NCBI RefSeq assembly: GCF_004114425.1
Contig: NZ_RDQF01000034.1
Location: forward strand, 1-64,000
Reading direction: 5' to 3'
Source of the DNA: Bradyrhizobium vignae
Lineage (GTDB): Bacteria; Pseudomonadota; Alphaproteobacteria; Rhizobiales; Xanthobacteraceae
Length of the DNA stretch: 64,000 bases
A program made the position numbers and the translations under genes. Below the pieces are notes generated by a model. That model worked only from the letters and a program-made list of their open reading frames with translations, did no database searches and was not told the DNA's origin. Positions 21,525 to 30,791 of this stretch are shown one piece after another. Within the stretch, counting starts at the first letter, position 1; every line of letters starts with the position of its first letter.

Positions 21525-22890
21525 AGCGCTCGCTCAGCAATGCGTAGATGGCGCGCGCGGCCTGGCACTCGCCGCCTTCGGGCCGCGCCGGCTTCGCCGA
21601 CGGCGTCCAGCCGTAGATGTCGACATGCAACCAGCTCTTGGCGTGCTCGACGAAGCGCTGCAGGAACAGGGCGCAGGTGATCGAGCCGGCAAAGCCGCCC
21701 GACGGCGCATTGGTGATGGTCGCCGTCTTGGAGTCCAGCCAGGAATCGTAAGGCGGCCACAGCGGCATGCGCCACAACGGATCGTTCTCCTTCGCCGCGC
21801 AGCGCGCGACGTCGACGGCCAGCGTCTCATCATTGGTGTAGAAGGGCGGCAGGTCCGGCCCCAGCGCGACGCGCGCCGCGCCGGTCAGCGTGCCCAGGTC
21901 GATCAGCAGGTCCGGCTTCTCCTCGTCGGCCAGCGCCAGCGCATCGGCGAGCACCAGGCGTCCTTCCGCATCCGTGTTGCCGATCTCGACCGTGATGCCC
22001 TTGCGCGAGGTAAAAATGTCGAGCGGGCGGAACGCATTTCCGGCGACCGCATTCTCCACCGCCGGGATCAGCACGCGCAGCCGCACCTTCAGCTTCGCAT
22101 CCATCACCATGCGCGCCAGCGCCAGCACGTTGGCGGCGCCGCCCATGTCCTTCTTCATGATCAGCATGCCGCTCGACGGCTTCAGGTCGAGGCCGCCGGT
22201 GTCGAAACACACGCCCTTGCCGACCAGCGTCACCTTGGGATGATCGGGATCGCCCCAGCCGATGTCGATCAGCCGTGGCGCGCGGCTCGAGGCCATGCCG
22301 ACGGCGTGGATCAGCGGGAAATTCGTCTTCAGATCCTCGCCGATTGTGCAGGCGAAGCTTGCCCCGAACTCGGCCGCGAGCGCCTGCGCGGCCGCCGCGA
22401 GCTCCGACGGGCCCATGTCGTTGGACGGCGTGTTGATGAGGTCGCGCGCGAGCATCGCGGCATCGGCAATACGCTCGATCTCGGCCGGGTCGACACCATC
22501 AGGTGGGACCAGCCGGACCTCGGGGCGATCAGCCTTGCGGTAGCGGGCAAAGCGGTAGCAGCCCAGTGCGAAGGCGAGCGCCGCCAGTCGCGCATCGTGC
22601 GGTGCATTGGCAAAGCGATAGGTGCCCGGCGGCAGCAGGCCGGGCAGGGCGCCCGGCCGGAACAGGTCGCGCGATCTGGCGCCCTCGTCCTCGAGGCCGA
22701 ACAGCACCTGCGCGATCGCGCCATCCGGCGCGGGCAGCGCCAGATAGCTGCGTGGCTTGGCGGCAAAGGCGCTCGCCCTTGCGAACTGGCGGTGCGCCGG
22801 TGGCAGCGTCTCGGCGACCTGATCCCAGCTCGACTTGGTGACGAAGGTGATCGGGGTGGCGGTGGGTGAGGTCTCGAAGACAGAAGGCAT
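21517..22890 (-). CDS. M17 leucyl aminopeptidase family protein
   Basis: A 457-aa dizinc cytosolic aminopeptidase. The catalytic half (about 160-450) shows the conserved metal and substrate segments: GKGVCFDTGGLDLKP, MKKDMGGAANVL and the diagnostic NTDAEGRLVLADAL (about residue 315). Lysine and aspartates of the first two segments are ligands in the family. The N-terminal domain is the usual variable M17 regulatory domain. Coupled to the NlpC/P60 peptidase downstream; together they could degrade cell-wall-derived peptides, which is an inference. Confidence 0.94.
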   Translation of the reverse strand: MPSVFETSPTATPITFVTKSSWDQVAETLPPAHRQFARASAFAAKPRSYLALPAPDGAIAQVLFGLEDEGARSRDLFRPGALPGLLPPGTYRFANAPHDARLAALAFALGCYRFARYRKADRPEVRLVPPDGVDPAEIERIADAAMLARDLINTPSNDMGPSELAAAAQALAAEFGASFACTIGEDLKTNFPLIHAVGMASSRAPRLIDIGWGDPDHPKVTLVGKGVCFDTGGLDLKPSSGMLIMKKDMGGAANVLALARMVMDAKLKVRLRVLIPAVENAVAGNAFRPLDIFTSRKGITVEIGNTDAEGRLVLADALALADEEKPDLLIDLGTLTGAARVALGPDLPPFYTNDETLAVDVARCAAKENDPLWRMPLWPPYDSWLDSKTATITNAPSGGFAGSITCALFLQRFVEHAKSWLHVDIYGWTPSAKPARPEGGECQAARAIYALLSERYA

Positions 22891-23091
22891 TGGCGGGTCC
22901 GGATCGTCGGATCAAGCGGGTCATGCGAACGGACCAGACTTCGCAGAGTTTCGCCGCCGCTGCAATCGGCTTTGCCGTCACCGTTCAGCGAGCCGCTACT
23001 CGCCGCAGGGAGGCCATGCTAGGTTCCGGAGAGCGGCCGCCTGAAGTGGAGATCGCCGGCGACCGATGAGGAAGCGCCGGGAGGAAATGCG

Positions 23092-23295
23092 ATGGAATTC
23101 GTGTGGAGCGTGGTCACGTTCATCGGCCAGGCCATCGAGGCGATTTTTGGCTATGTCGAGCATCACCATTGGATCTTCGCGTTCCTTGCCGGCGGCTACG
23201 TCTTCTATCTCCACGACCGCTCCGTGCACGCGCGGTTCGACGCGCTCGACAAGCGCGTAGACGAAATCCGCAAGCGGCTCGCCGTCGAATATTGA
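23092..23295 (+). CDS. small membrane protein with charged tail
   Basis: A 67-residue protein of unknown function. One hydrophobic span (about residues 1-22) and a second weaker one (WIFAFLAGGYVFYL, about 28-41) precede a charged helical tail (RFDALDKRVDEIRKRLA) that looks like a short coiled coil. A strong ribosome-binding site, GGGAGGAAATGCG, stands before the ATG, which supports real translation. No operon partner. Confidence 0.7.
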   Translation: MEFVWSVVTFIGQAIEAIFGYVEHHHWIFAFLAGGYVFYLHDRSVHARFDALDKRVDEIRKRLAVEY

Positions 23296-23577
23296 CCTGG
23301 CGAGACGAAACCGTCCTCGGCGGATCTCGTATCTCACGTCGACGACTGCCGTTCGCAAAAGCACCGCCGCAGGGCTTTACTAGCGTTGTGGTTGTGGCAT
23401 TATTGACGAATATTTAAAATTGTGCCGTCCGCTCCGCATACACCGAACGCGGACACGCGGCGGCACGCGGTTGATACCTGTCCAGGTTCGTTCTTGGCTG
23501 ATACGGCCTGAATCTGTTCGTCGAAGCATTTCTCTCATCGTTTGGGCGGCGCAGCATTTGCAGATGAGCGGCGCAAA

Positions 23578-24678
23578 ATGGATAGATCGTTCGTCATTGT
23601 GCAGATTTCCGACCTGCATCTGGACGGGTCGGGCCGGCTGCTATCGATCGTCGAGACACTCAGGGCCGCGATTCGCGAAAAGATGACGGGCGTCACGGAT
23701 GTCCCCGATCGCATCCTGCTGATCACGGGGGATCTGGTGGACGATCCGAATCCGCGCGCGCTCGACGAGGCGCTCGCCGTGATCGCGACTTTCCGGCAGA
23801 CCGGGCTGTTCACCGACATCCAGGCCGTTGCCGGAAATCACGATGTCAAGCGGCCGAGCCAGCGTGCCGGCCGTCACGACGCCTATGATTACCTGCATCT
23901 GCCACGAACCTCGAAGAGTGTCTATTACCGGCAGGCAGGCCTCGAGCTGGCGCTGCTCGATTCCAATCGCGCAAGCCTGATGGCGCTCGCGAGCGGCAAG
24001 ATCGACGAGAGCACTTACAAGGCGATGGTCGCAGAGTCCGCCCGGCTCAGCGCCGAACTCGCGGCCAGCATGGGTTCTGCGGGGCGCGCCGATTATGCCG
24101 AGCCGGCGGAAAACCTGGTCCGTGTGCTGGCCCTGCACCATCATCCGCTGCCGCAGGCGACCGGCGAAGGAAAGCGCTTTCTCGGCGTGCCCGACGAACC
24201 GCTGATGTATCTCGCCGCGCCCGCGACCTTCCTCGAGGCTGCCATCTCGCTCGATGTCGATCTGGTTCTGCACGGTCATCGCCACGTCGAGGGACTGACC
24301 CGCTATTCCGTCCCCGATCCGCGCGCGACATCGAGCGAGAGCAGGGAGGCGTTCTGGCGCACGATCTACGTGCTCTCATGTCCATCCTCGACCGGCCAAG
24401 CCGGCGACGCCGCCGGCTTCAACCTCATCCATTTCGGCCCCGCGTCCCGTGGCTGGCGCACGGAACATCGTTTCGCGATCACCCGCTATTCAAGGCTGCG
24501 CAACGATGCCGCCTTCACGCTGCTCGATTCGAACCTGCCTGACGGCGTCATCAGACTGCCGGCAGCGCGGAACTTTTCCCGTGATCCGGCCGTCCAGGCG
24601 GCGATCGAGGTCGCCTCATCCGCCTCAGTGAAGCGGGGCGATCACCCGCCGGCTGTTCATGCGCCGCAGCTTTTATGA
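23578..24678 (+). CDS. metallophosphoesterase
   Basis: A 366-aa calcineurin-like phosphoesterase with all motifs of the dimetal site: DLH (ISDLHLDG, residues 11-18), GDLVDDP near residue 58, GNHD near residue 88, HHHPLP near residue 190 and HGHRH near residue 236. Likely cytosolic; the substrate (cyclic nucleotide, phospholipid or other phosphoester) is unknown. The ATG at 23578 gives the core-family N terminus; a TTG 12 codons upstream is possible. Its end overlaps the next gene by 20 bases, so the two are probably translated together. Confidence 0.88.
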   Translation: MDRSFVIVQISDLHLDGSGRLLSIVETLRAAIREKMTGVTDVPDRILLITGDLVDDPNPRALDEALAVIATFRQTGLFTDIQAVAGNHDVKRPSQRAGRHDAYDYLHLPRTSKSVYYRQAGLELALLDSNRASLMALASGKIDESTYKAMVAESARLSAELAASMGSAGRADYAEPAENLVRVLALHHHPLPQATGEGKRFLGVPDEPLMYLAAPATFLEAAISLDVDLVLHGHRHVEGLTRYSVPDPRATSSESREAFWRTIYVLSCPSSTGQAGDAAGFNLIHFGPASRGWRTEHRFAITRYSRLRNDAAFTLLDSNLPDGVIRLPAARNFSRDPAVQAAIEVASSASVKRGDHPPAVHAPQLL

Positions 24679-25057
24679 TGAAGCCGACCCGAACTGGGCG
24701 GATGCGCTCTACGCCTACGTCGTCTCGTCGCATGCCTGGACTGAGCTCGAAGGCAAGATCGCGAGGTCCGCGCCCAGATCTGACATCGACACGCTTGCGG
24801 CGGTGAGAATGCTGCTCGGCCGATTGGTCGAGCAATCCGCCGAGGTGCTCGGCATCGATAGCGCTCAGCTCGGTGAACTCTGCGGGAGGGGTCTGATCAA
24901 CTGTGACGACTTCCTGCGCCAAGTGCCGCGGTTGCCCTGCGAGGGCGTCGACGTTCAGTGGCAGGCGCGGCAGAGACTGCAACTGCTGCGGGACTTGGAC
25001 GAACAGGTGAAGACGCTCGGCCTCGATCTGGATCTCGGCGGTGAGGTGCCGTCGTAA
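24659..25057 (+). CDS. conserved-looking hypothetical protein paired with the phosphoesterase
   Basis: A 132-aa soluble, acidic, largely helical protein that I do not recognise. It begins MRRSFYDEADPNWADALYAY and ends LGLDLDLGGEVPS. It has no membrane helix, signal or known catalytic motif. Its start lies inside the end of the metallophosphoesterase gene (20-base overlap in another frame), which argues for functional linkage. Codon use has the same G/C third-position bias as neighbours, so it is probably real. Confidence 0.65.
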   Translation: MRRSFYDEADPNWADALYAYVVSSHAWTELEGKIARSAPRSDIDTLAAVRMLLGRLVEQSAEVLGIDSAQLGELCGRGLINCDDFLRQVPRLPCEGVDVQWQARQRLQLLRDLDEQVKTLGLDLDLGGEVPS

Positions 25058-25094
25058 CAATCGCCGCCGTGAGAGGAGTAGGCCCGAGACGGCG

Positions 25095-25109
25095 TTAACC
25101 GGCCGTTAG
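25095..25109. promoter_or_regulatory. possible CtrA-type site upstream of tadD
   Basis: TTAA-CCGGCCG-TTAG differs by one base from the TTAA-N7-TTAA consensus of the cell-cycle regulator CtrA. It lies about 60 bases before tadD. See the matching sites at 33920, 35105 and 36814. Confidence 0.35.
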
Positions 25110-25169
25110 GGTTAACATTCTATTGCTGACGCGTTCGGCTCGATCAAGCGGCTCGAGAGTCAAGGCGTC

Positions 25170-25997
25170 ATGCGTCAACGGATCAGTCTTACCCGGCTAC
25201 TTGCCTCCACGTCGCTGGTCGCGATGGTGACGATGGGACTCGGCGGCTGCACGGCCATGTCGAAACTCTCCGAGGTGACCGGCTCGGTCGGGCCTCGGGC
25301 GGAGGCGGTTCCCACCGATCGTGCGCCCACCGATCCAGCGCGTGCGGTCGAAGTCTATGGCGAGCGCTACCGCGCCAATCCCAAGGATGCCGACGCCGCG
25401 CTCGCCTACGGACAGGCCCTGCGTGCCAACGGTCAGCGCGCCCAGGCCGCCGCCGTGCTTGAGCAGGCGACCATCGCCAATCCCGGCAACAAGGCGCTGC
25501 TTGCCCTGTACGGCCGCGCACTCGCCGACAACGGCAATTTCCAGCAGGCTTACGACGTTCTGTCGAAGGCGCATTCGCCCGACAATCCCGACTGGCGCCT
25601 GCTTTCGGTACAGGGCACTGCGCTGGACCAGATGGGCCGTCACGAAGAGGCGCGATCCTATTACGCGAGCGCGCTGAAGATCGCACCGGGTGATCCCGGC
25701 GTGCTCTCCAATCTCGGCCTGTCCTACATGTTGTCGAGAGACCTGCCGAAGGCCGAAGAGGCGCTGCGGCAGGCCTACGCCTCGCCGCGTGCGAGCGCCC
25801 GGGTGCGGCAGAACCTCGCTTTGGTCGTCGGTCTCCAGGGCCGCTTCGCGGAAGCGGAGACCATCGTGAAAGCGGACCTGCCACCGGACCAGGCCGCGGC
25901 CAATGTCGCCTATCTCAAGGACATGCTGAGCCGCAGCGACGCCCCGCGCGGCGCACCGAAGCGGACGCCGGTTGCCTCGCTGAGCCAGCCCGACTGA
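25170..25997 (+). CDS. tadD: tetratricopeptide-repeat lipoprotein, TadD type
   Basis: A 275-aa predicted lipoprotein of the Flp/Tad pilus secretion system. The leader ends in the lipobox LGGC (cysteine at about residue 28). From about residue 50 to 235 there are roughly five TPR units (for example PKDADAALAYGQALRANGQRAQAAAVLEQA-like helices and PGDPGVLSNLGLSYM). TadD is thought to help assemble the outer-membrane secretin. Unlike the other tad genes it is on the plus strand, tail-to-tail with tadC. Confidence 0.9.
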   Translation: MRQRISLTRLLASTSLVAMVTMGLGGCTAMSKLSEVTGSVGPRAEAVPTDRAPTDPARAVEVYGERYRANPKDADAALAYGQALRANGQRAQAAAVLEQATIANPGNKALLALYGRALADNGNFQQAYDVLSKAHSPDNPDWRLLSVQGTALDQMGRHEEARSYYASALKIAPGDPGVLSNLGLSYMLSRDLPKAEEALRQAYASPRASARVRQNLALVVGLQGRFAEAETIVKADLPPDQAAANVAYLKDMLSRSDAPRGAPKRTPVASLSQPD

Positions 25998-26053
25998 TCG
26001 GATCCGACCGTCTGATCTCGGCTTGATTGGTGAACGGCGCGGTTCGCTCGGGC

Positions 26054-27028
26054 TCAGTGCATCTCTGTGATCTTGATGCCGGTCGGTCCGAGAATGACCA
26101 CGAACAGCACCGGCAGGAAGAACAGGATCATCGGCACCGTCAGCTTCGGCGGCAGAGCGGCGGCCTTCTTCTCTGCCTCGTTCATGCGCATGTCGCGGTT
26201 CTCCTGCGCCATGACGCGCAGCGACTGGCCGAGCGGGGTGCCGTAACGCTCCGCCTGCTGAAGCGCCAGACACACCGACTTGACGCCCTCGAGCCCGGTG
26301 CGACGTGCCAGGTTCTCATAAGCGACCTTGCGATCCTGCAAATAGGACAATTCGGCCGTGGTCAGGGTGAACTCCTCCGACAGCGCGATCGACTGGCCCA
26401 CGATTTCGTTCGCAACCTTGCGGAACGCCATTTCGACCGACATGCCGGATTCGATGCAGATCAGGAGCAGGTCGAGCGCGTCGGGAAACGCACGCTTGAT
26501 CGAGAGCTGGCGCTTGGAGATTGCATTCCTGAGGAACAGCATCGGCGACTGGAGGCCGAGATAGGCCGCGCCGACGCAGATGCCGATCTTGATCGGCATC
26601 GCCTGCTCCATATGCGCGATCACGAAGACGTAGAGGGCCGAGCCGATCAAGAGCACGATCGGGGCGACCATGCGGGCGAACAGGAAGGTGATGTAAGGCG
26701 CCTGGCCGCGGTAACCTGCCATGATGAGCTTGTCTCGCGCAGCCTCCTGCGCGAGCCATTTGGTCAGATTGAAGTCCTCGACCACCTTGGAGACGAGTTG
26801 CTTCGGCGTCTGGCGAAGCGAGACCTTTTCGTTCTTGTGAAGACGCTCACGCTCGCGCTGCCGGATGCGTTCGCGTTCGCTCGCCACCGCTTTCATCCGC
26901 TTGGAGAGGCCCTCGCCGGCGAACAACGGCATCACCAGGGTATAGACGGTGGCGCTCGCGGCGATGGCCGCGAGCAGCATGGTCATGAAGCGGACGTCGT
27001 GCAGTTTCGAGACGAGGAATTCGACCAT
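26054..27028 (-). CDS. tadC: Tad pilus inner-membrane platform protein TadC
   Basis: A 324-aa type II secretion F-domain membrane protein that, with TadB, forms the inner-membrane platform for Flp pilus assembly. Membrane segments appear at about residues 15-33, 120-140, 145-165 and 295-318; the T2SF domain lies between about 155 and 280 with the FPDALDLLLICIESG motif. It is 9 bases downstream of tadB and is the last gene of the minus-strand cpa/tad operon. Confidence 0.94.
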   Translation of the reverse strand: MVEFLVSKLHDVRFMTMLLAAIAASATVYTLVMPLFAGEGLSKRMKAVASERERIRQRERERLHKNEKVSLRQTPKQLVSKVVEDFNLTKWLAQEAARDKLIMAGYRGQAPYITFLFARMVAPIVLLIGSALYVFVIAHMEQAMPIKIGICVGAAYLGLQSPMLFLRNAISKRQLSIKRAFPDALDLLLICIESGMSVEMAFRKVANEIVGQSIALSEEFTLTTAELSYLQDRKVAYENLARRTGLEGVKSVCLALQQAERYGTPLGQSLRVMAQENRDMRMNEAEKKAAALPPKLTVPMILFFLPVLFVVILGPTGIKITEMH

Positions 27029-27037
27029 ACGGCACCG

Positions 27038-28015
27038 TCAGAAATCGAAATTGATCATCTTCTTCATCACCATGATGCCGATCGACATCCAGACGACGCA
27101 GCCGACCAGCATCAGCTGTCCGGTGGGATGAGTCCAAAGCAGCGAGATGTATTGCGGCGTCGTGAGGTAGACGAGGAACATCACGATCGGCGGCAGCGAG
27201 CCGATGATGCCGGCCGAGGCCTTGGCCTCCATCGACATCGCCTGGATCTTTTCCTTCATCTTCTTGCGGTCGCGAAGCACCTTGGAAAGATTGCCGAGCG
27301 CTTCGGAGAGGTTGCCGCCCGACTTCTGCTGGATCGACACCACAATGCCGAAGAAGTTGGCCTCCGGAAGCGGCATGCGCTCATAGAGCCGCGCGCAGGC
27401 CTCGCCGAGCGGCATCCCGATCGCCTGCGTCTCGATGATGGCCAGGAATTCGCTGCGGAGCGGCTCGGGCGAGTCCGCGGCCACGACCTTGATCGACTCG
27501 AACAGGGGCAGGCCCGCCTTGATGCCGCGGACGATCACGTCGACCGCGTCGGGCAGTGCAGCCAGGAACTTGGTTTCACGACGCTTCTTCAGGAAGCCCA
27601 GAGCCCAGCGCGGCAGGCCGAAACCACCGGCAAAGGCGAGACCGGCAGCGCCGATCAGGCCACCGCCGGCGAACAGAGCGACCGCGAAAAATACACCCGC
27701 CACGACGGCGGATACGGTCCAGAATTTCTGCGGGGTCCAGTCAAGCCCCGCCTGCGACAGGCGGACGCTGAGCGGAGCGCTCTTCTCCTGCGCGCGCCGC
27801 GCCTCGAGGTCCTTGAGCGTGGTCTCGACCTGCTCACGGCGCGAGCGTTGGGTCTTCTCGGCCTGGCGGGCCGTGGGAGCTTCGGCGCGCGCGACCGAGG
27901 CGCGCCGGCTTTCCGCCTTTCGTTCTCCGGACAGCAGCGGATAGAGGAATACCCAGGCGATGCCACCGACCGCTGCGGTGGCGAGGAAGGCGAGGGCGAG
28001 GACCTGCATATTCAT
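27038..28015 (-). CDS. tadB: Tad pilus inner-membrane platform protein TadB
   Basis: A 325-aa paralogue of TadC with the same F-domain core: LPDAVDVIVRGIKAGLP (about residue 160) is the signature. An N-terminal hydrophobic segment (LALAFLATAAVGGIAWVFLY) is followed by a highly charged linker rich in Arg, Ala and Glu, then two further membrane segments before the F domain and one or two at the C terminus. The start at 28015 (MNMQVLAL) is chosen over a long in-frame extension that lies inside cpaF and is not protein-like. Confidence 0.93.
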   Translation of the reverse strand: MNMQVLALAFLATAAVGGIAWVFLYPLLSGERKAESRRASVARAEAPTARQAEKTQRSRREQVETTLKDLEARRAQEKSAPLSVRLSQAGLDWTPQKFWTVSAVVAGVFFAVALFAGGGLIGAAGLAFAGGFGLPRWALGFLKKRRETKFLAALPDAVDVIVRGIKAGLPLFESIKVVAADSPEPLRSEFLAIIETQAIGMPLGEACARLYERMPLPEANFFGIVVSIQQKSGGNLSEALGNLSKVLRDRKKMKEKIQAMSMEAKASAGIIGSLPPIVMFLVYLTTPQYISLLWTHPTGQLMLVGCVVWMSIGIMVMKKMINFDF

Positions 28016-28031
28016 GGCGGTGCTGACCTGC

Positions 28032-29501
28032 TCACGTCTTCGGCGCGACTTCCGCCGCGTCGAGCGCCGCGGCAAGGCGCTTCTCCTCGCCGTAATAGCG
28101 GGCGCGTTCCCAGAACTTCGGACGGCCGATGCCGGTCGAGCGGTGGCGGCCGATGATCTTGCCGTTGGCGTCCTCGCCGACCATGTCGTAGAGGAAGATG
28201 TCTTGGGTGATGATGGTGTCACCTTCCATGCCCATCACCTCGGTGATGTGGGTGATGCGTCGGGAACCGTCGCGCAGGCGCGCGGCCTGGATGATGACGT
28301 CGATCGAGGCGCAGATCATCTCGCGGATGGTGCGCGAGGGCAACGAGAAGCCGCCCATCGTGATCATGGATTCGCAGCGCGACAGCGCCTCGCGCGGGTT
28401 GTTGGCGTGCAGCGTGCCCATCGAACCGTCATGGCCGGTGTTCATGGCCTGGAGCAGGTCGAAGGCTTCGGGTCCGCGAACCTCGCCGACGATGATGCGT
28501 TCGGGCCGCATACGCAGGCAGTTGCGCACCAACTCGCGCATTGTGACCTGGCCCTCGCCTTCGATATTGGGCGGGCGGGTTTCCAGCCGCACCACATGGG
28601 GCTGTTGAAGCTGGAGCTCGGCGGCGTCCTCGCAGGTGATGACGCGCTCGTCGTGCTCGATGTAATTGGTGAGGCAGTTGAGCAGGGTGGTCTTGCCCGA
28701 GCCGGTACCACCGGAAATCAGCACGTTGCAGCGAACGCGGCCGATGATCTGAAGGATCTCGGCGCCTTCGGGCGTGATCGCGCCGAACTTGACGAGCTGA
28801 TCCAGCGTCAGCTTGTCCTTCTTGAATTTGCGGATGGTGAGCGCGGGGCCGTCGATCGACAGCGGCGGCACGATGGCGTTGACGCGAGAGCCGTCGGCGA
28901 GGCGCGCGTCGCAGATCGGCGAGGATTCGTCGACGCGCCGGCCCACCTGGCTGACGATGCGCTGGCAGATGTTGAGAAGCTGTTGGTTGTCGCGGAAGCG
29001 GATGCCAGTGCGTTGGATCTTGCCGCCGACCTCGATGTAGACGGTGTTGGCGCCATTGACCATGATGTCGGCGATGTCGTCGCGCGACAACAGCGGTTCG
29101 AGCGGGCCGTAGCCGAGAACGTCGTTGCAGATGTCGTCGAGCAGCTCCTCCTGCTCGGCGATCGACATCACGATGTTCTTGATCGCGATGATCTCGTTGA
29201 CGATGTCGCGGATTTCCTCGCGCGCGGACTCCGAATCGAGTTTGGCGAGCTGGGCGAGGTCGATGGCCTCGATCAGTGCGCCGAAGATGGTCGCCTTGAC
29301 CTCGTAATAATTGTCCGAGCGCCGGCTCTCCATGGCCGGAGGCGGCGGGGCCTTGGCAGGGGCAAGCGGCGGCGAGGCGACGGCCGGCGGAGGCGGAGCG
29401 CGCGACACCGTCGGCGCCTGAGCCTGGGCAGGCTCGAGCGACACGGCGCCGGGCTTGGGCGCCCGAAAGTCGGTGTCTGTTCCGCTACGCTTACCGAACA
29501 C
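28032..29501 (-). CDS. cpaF: Tad pilus assembly ATPase CpaF/TadA
   Basis: A 489-aa hexameric secretion ATPase that powers Flp pilus assembly and retraction. A proline/alanine-rich N-terminal linker (residues 1-60) is followed by the N-terminal domain and the ATPase core: Walker A is GGTGSGKTT (about residue 265), with the Asp-box and His-box segments between about 285 and 360 (DAAELQLQQPHVVRLETR; GEVRGPEAFDLLQAMNTGHDGS). It sits between cpaE and tadB with gaps of about 20 bases. Confidence 0.96.
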   Translation of the reverse strand: MFGKRSGTDTDFRAPKPGAVSLEPAQAQAPTVSRAPPPPAVASPPLAPAKAPPPPAMESRRSDNYYEVKATIFGALIEAIDLAQLAKLDSESAREEIRDIVNEIIAIKNIVMSIAEQEELLDDICNDVLGYGPLEPLLSRDDIADIMVNGANTVYIEVGGKIQRTGIRFRDNQQLLNICQRIVSQVGRRVDESSPICDARLADGSRVNAIVPPLSIDGPALTIRKFKKDKLTLDQLVKFGAITPEGAEILQIIGRVRCNVLISGGTGSGKTTLLNCLTNYIEHDERVITCEDAAELQLQQPHVVRLETRPPNIEGEGQVTMRELVRNCLRMRPERIIVGEVRGPEAFDLLQAMNTGHDGSMGTLHANNPREALSRCESMITMGGFSLPSRTIREMICASIDVIIQAARLRDGSRRITHITEVMGMEGDTIITQDIFLYDMVGEDANGKIIGRHRSTGIGRPKFWERARYYGEEKRLAAALDAAEVAPKT

Positions 29502-29522
29502 TTAACAACTCCATGCGGCGGC

Positions 29523-30791
29523 TTATCTTCCCCGCAACTTCTCAATCAGAGGTGAAAGCAGGGACGACTTTTGTTTCTTGGTCTCGCTGCGGCCGGTCAG
29601 ACGCTGGGCGATCTGCAGGAACATCTCGATCGACTTGTGGTTCGCGGATATCTCCGCGATCATCTGGCCGTTGTTGGCCGCCGAGCCGAAGATCTGCGGC
29701 TCGAAGGGAATCGAGACGACCGGCTGGCTCTCGATCGCCTTGGCGAACTCCGCGGCGGCGATTTCGGGCCGTTTCGGCACGCCGACCTGGTTCAGGCAGT
29801 AGAGCGGCGGCCGGTCGTTGGGGCGCGCGGCCTTCAACAGATCGAACAGGTTCTTGGTATTGCGCAAATTGGCGAGGTCGGGCGCGGCCACGATCAGGAT
29901 ATCGTCCGCTCCGATCAGAGCGCGCTTGGTCCAGCCCGACCATTGATGCGGAACGTCGAGCACGATGCAGGGCATGGTGGAGCGCAGCGTGTCGAACACG
30001 GCGTCGAAAGCGTCGGTGCCGAAATCGTAGACCCGGTCGAGCGTCGCAGGCGCCGCCAGCAGGCTGAGATGGTCGGTGCATTTCGACAGCAGGCGGTCGA
30101 TGAAAGCCGTATCGACGCGGTCGGGCGAGAACACGGCATCGGCAATGCCCTGCGGCGGATCCTGATTGTAGTCGAGCCCGGCGGTGCCGAAGGCGAGGTC
30201 GAGGTCGGCGACGACGGCGTCCATCGCGAGGTCGCGTGCGATTGCCCAGGCGACATTGTGGGAGATGGTGGAGGCTCCGACGCCGCCCTTGGCGCCGACC
30301 ACGGCGATGATGCGACCGACCGCCTTGGCTTCCGGCGCCGAGAACAGGTTGCAGATCGAGCGCACGACATCGATCGCGCCGACCGGCGCGAGCACGTAAT
30401 CGCTGACGCCGCGGCGCACCAGCTCGCGATAGAGCGTGACGTCGTTGATGCGGCCGATCACGACCACGCGGGTGCCGGCGTCGCAGACGGTGGCGAGCTG
30501 GTCGAGGCCGCCCAACAGATCGCTGCGGCCGTCGCTCTCGAGCACGATCACGTTCGGCGTCGGGGCCGAGCGGTAGGCCTCGATCGCGGCCGCCATGCCG
30601 CCCATCTGGATTTTCAGATGGGCCTTGCCGAGACGGCGATCCTCGCCGGCCGACTGGACCGCGGCGGCAGTCTCCACGGTCTCGCAAAAGGCCTGGACCG
30701 AGACGCGCGGCGCGGGCGCGATATGCTCCTCGACCGGCGGAGGAGCTGCTGCCGGCTGCTCTTCTTGTGTCTGGCGCGCGTAGCTGATCAT
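29523..30791 (-). CDS. cpaE: Tad pilus assembly protein CpaE (MinD-like ATPase)
   Basis: A 422-aa pilus-localisation ATPase: an N-terminal receiver-like domain (about residues 55-165, lacking an obvious phospho-acceptor cluster) and a MinD/ParA-type ATPase domain with deviant Walker A KGGVGAST (about residue 170). CpaE places the pilus machinery at a pole in Caulobacter. The start at 30791 overlaps the cpaD stop (ATGA), and is far better than an upstream frame that reads through cpaD. Confidence 0.92.
   Translation of the reverse strand: MISYARQTQEEQPAAAPPPVEEHIAPAPRVSVQAFCETVETAAAVQSAGEDRRLGKAHLKIQMGGMAAAIEAYRSAPTPNVIVLESDGRSDLLGGLDQLATVCDAGTRVVVIGRINDVTLYRELVRRGVSDYVLAPVGAIDVVRSICNLFSAPEAKAVGRIIAVVGAKGGVGASTISHNVAWAIARDLAMDAVVADLDLAFGTAGLDYNQDPPQGIADAVFSPDRVDTAFIDRLLSKCTDHLSLLAAPATLDRVYDFGTDAFDAVFDTLRSTMPCIVLDVPHQWSGWTKRALIGADDILIVAAPDLANLRNTKNLFDLLKAARPNDRPPLYCLNQVGVPKRPEIAAAEFAKAIESQPVVSIPFEPQIFGSAANNGQMIAEISANHKSIEMFLQIAQRLTGRSETKKQKSSLLSPLIEKLRGR

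Noticed and set aside
23578..25057. Reading the phosphoesterase pair as a phage-defence system
   Set aside because: No defence genes, mobile elements or toxicity motif nearby; kept as an open question rather than a call.
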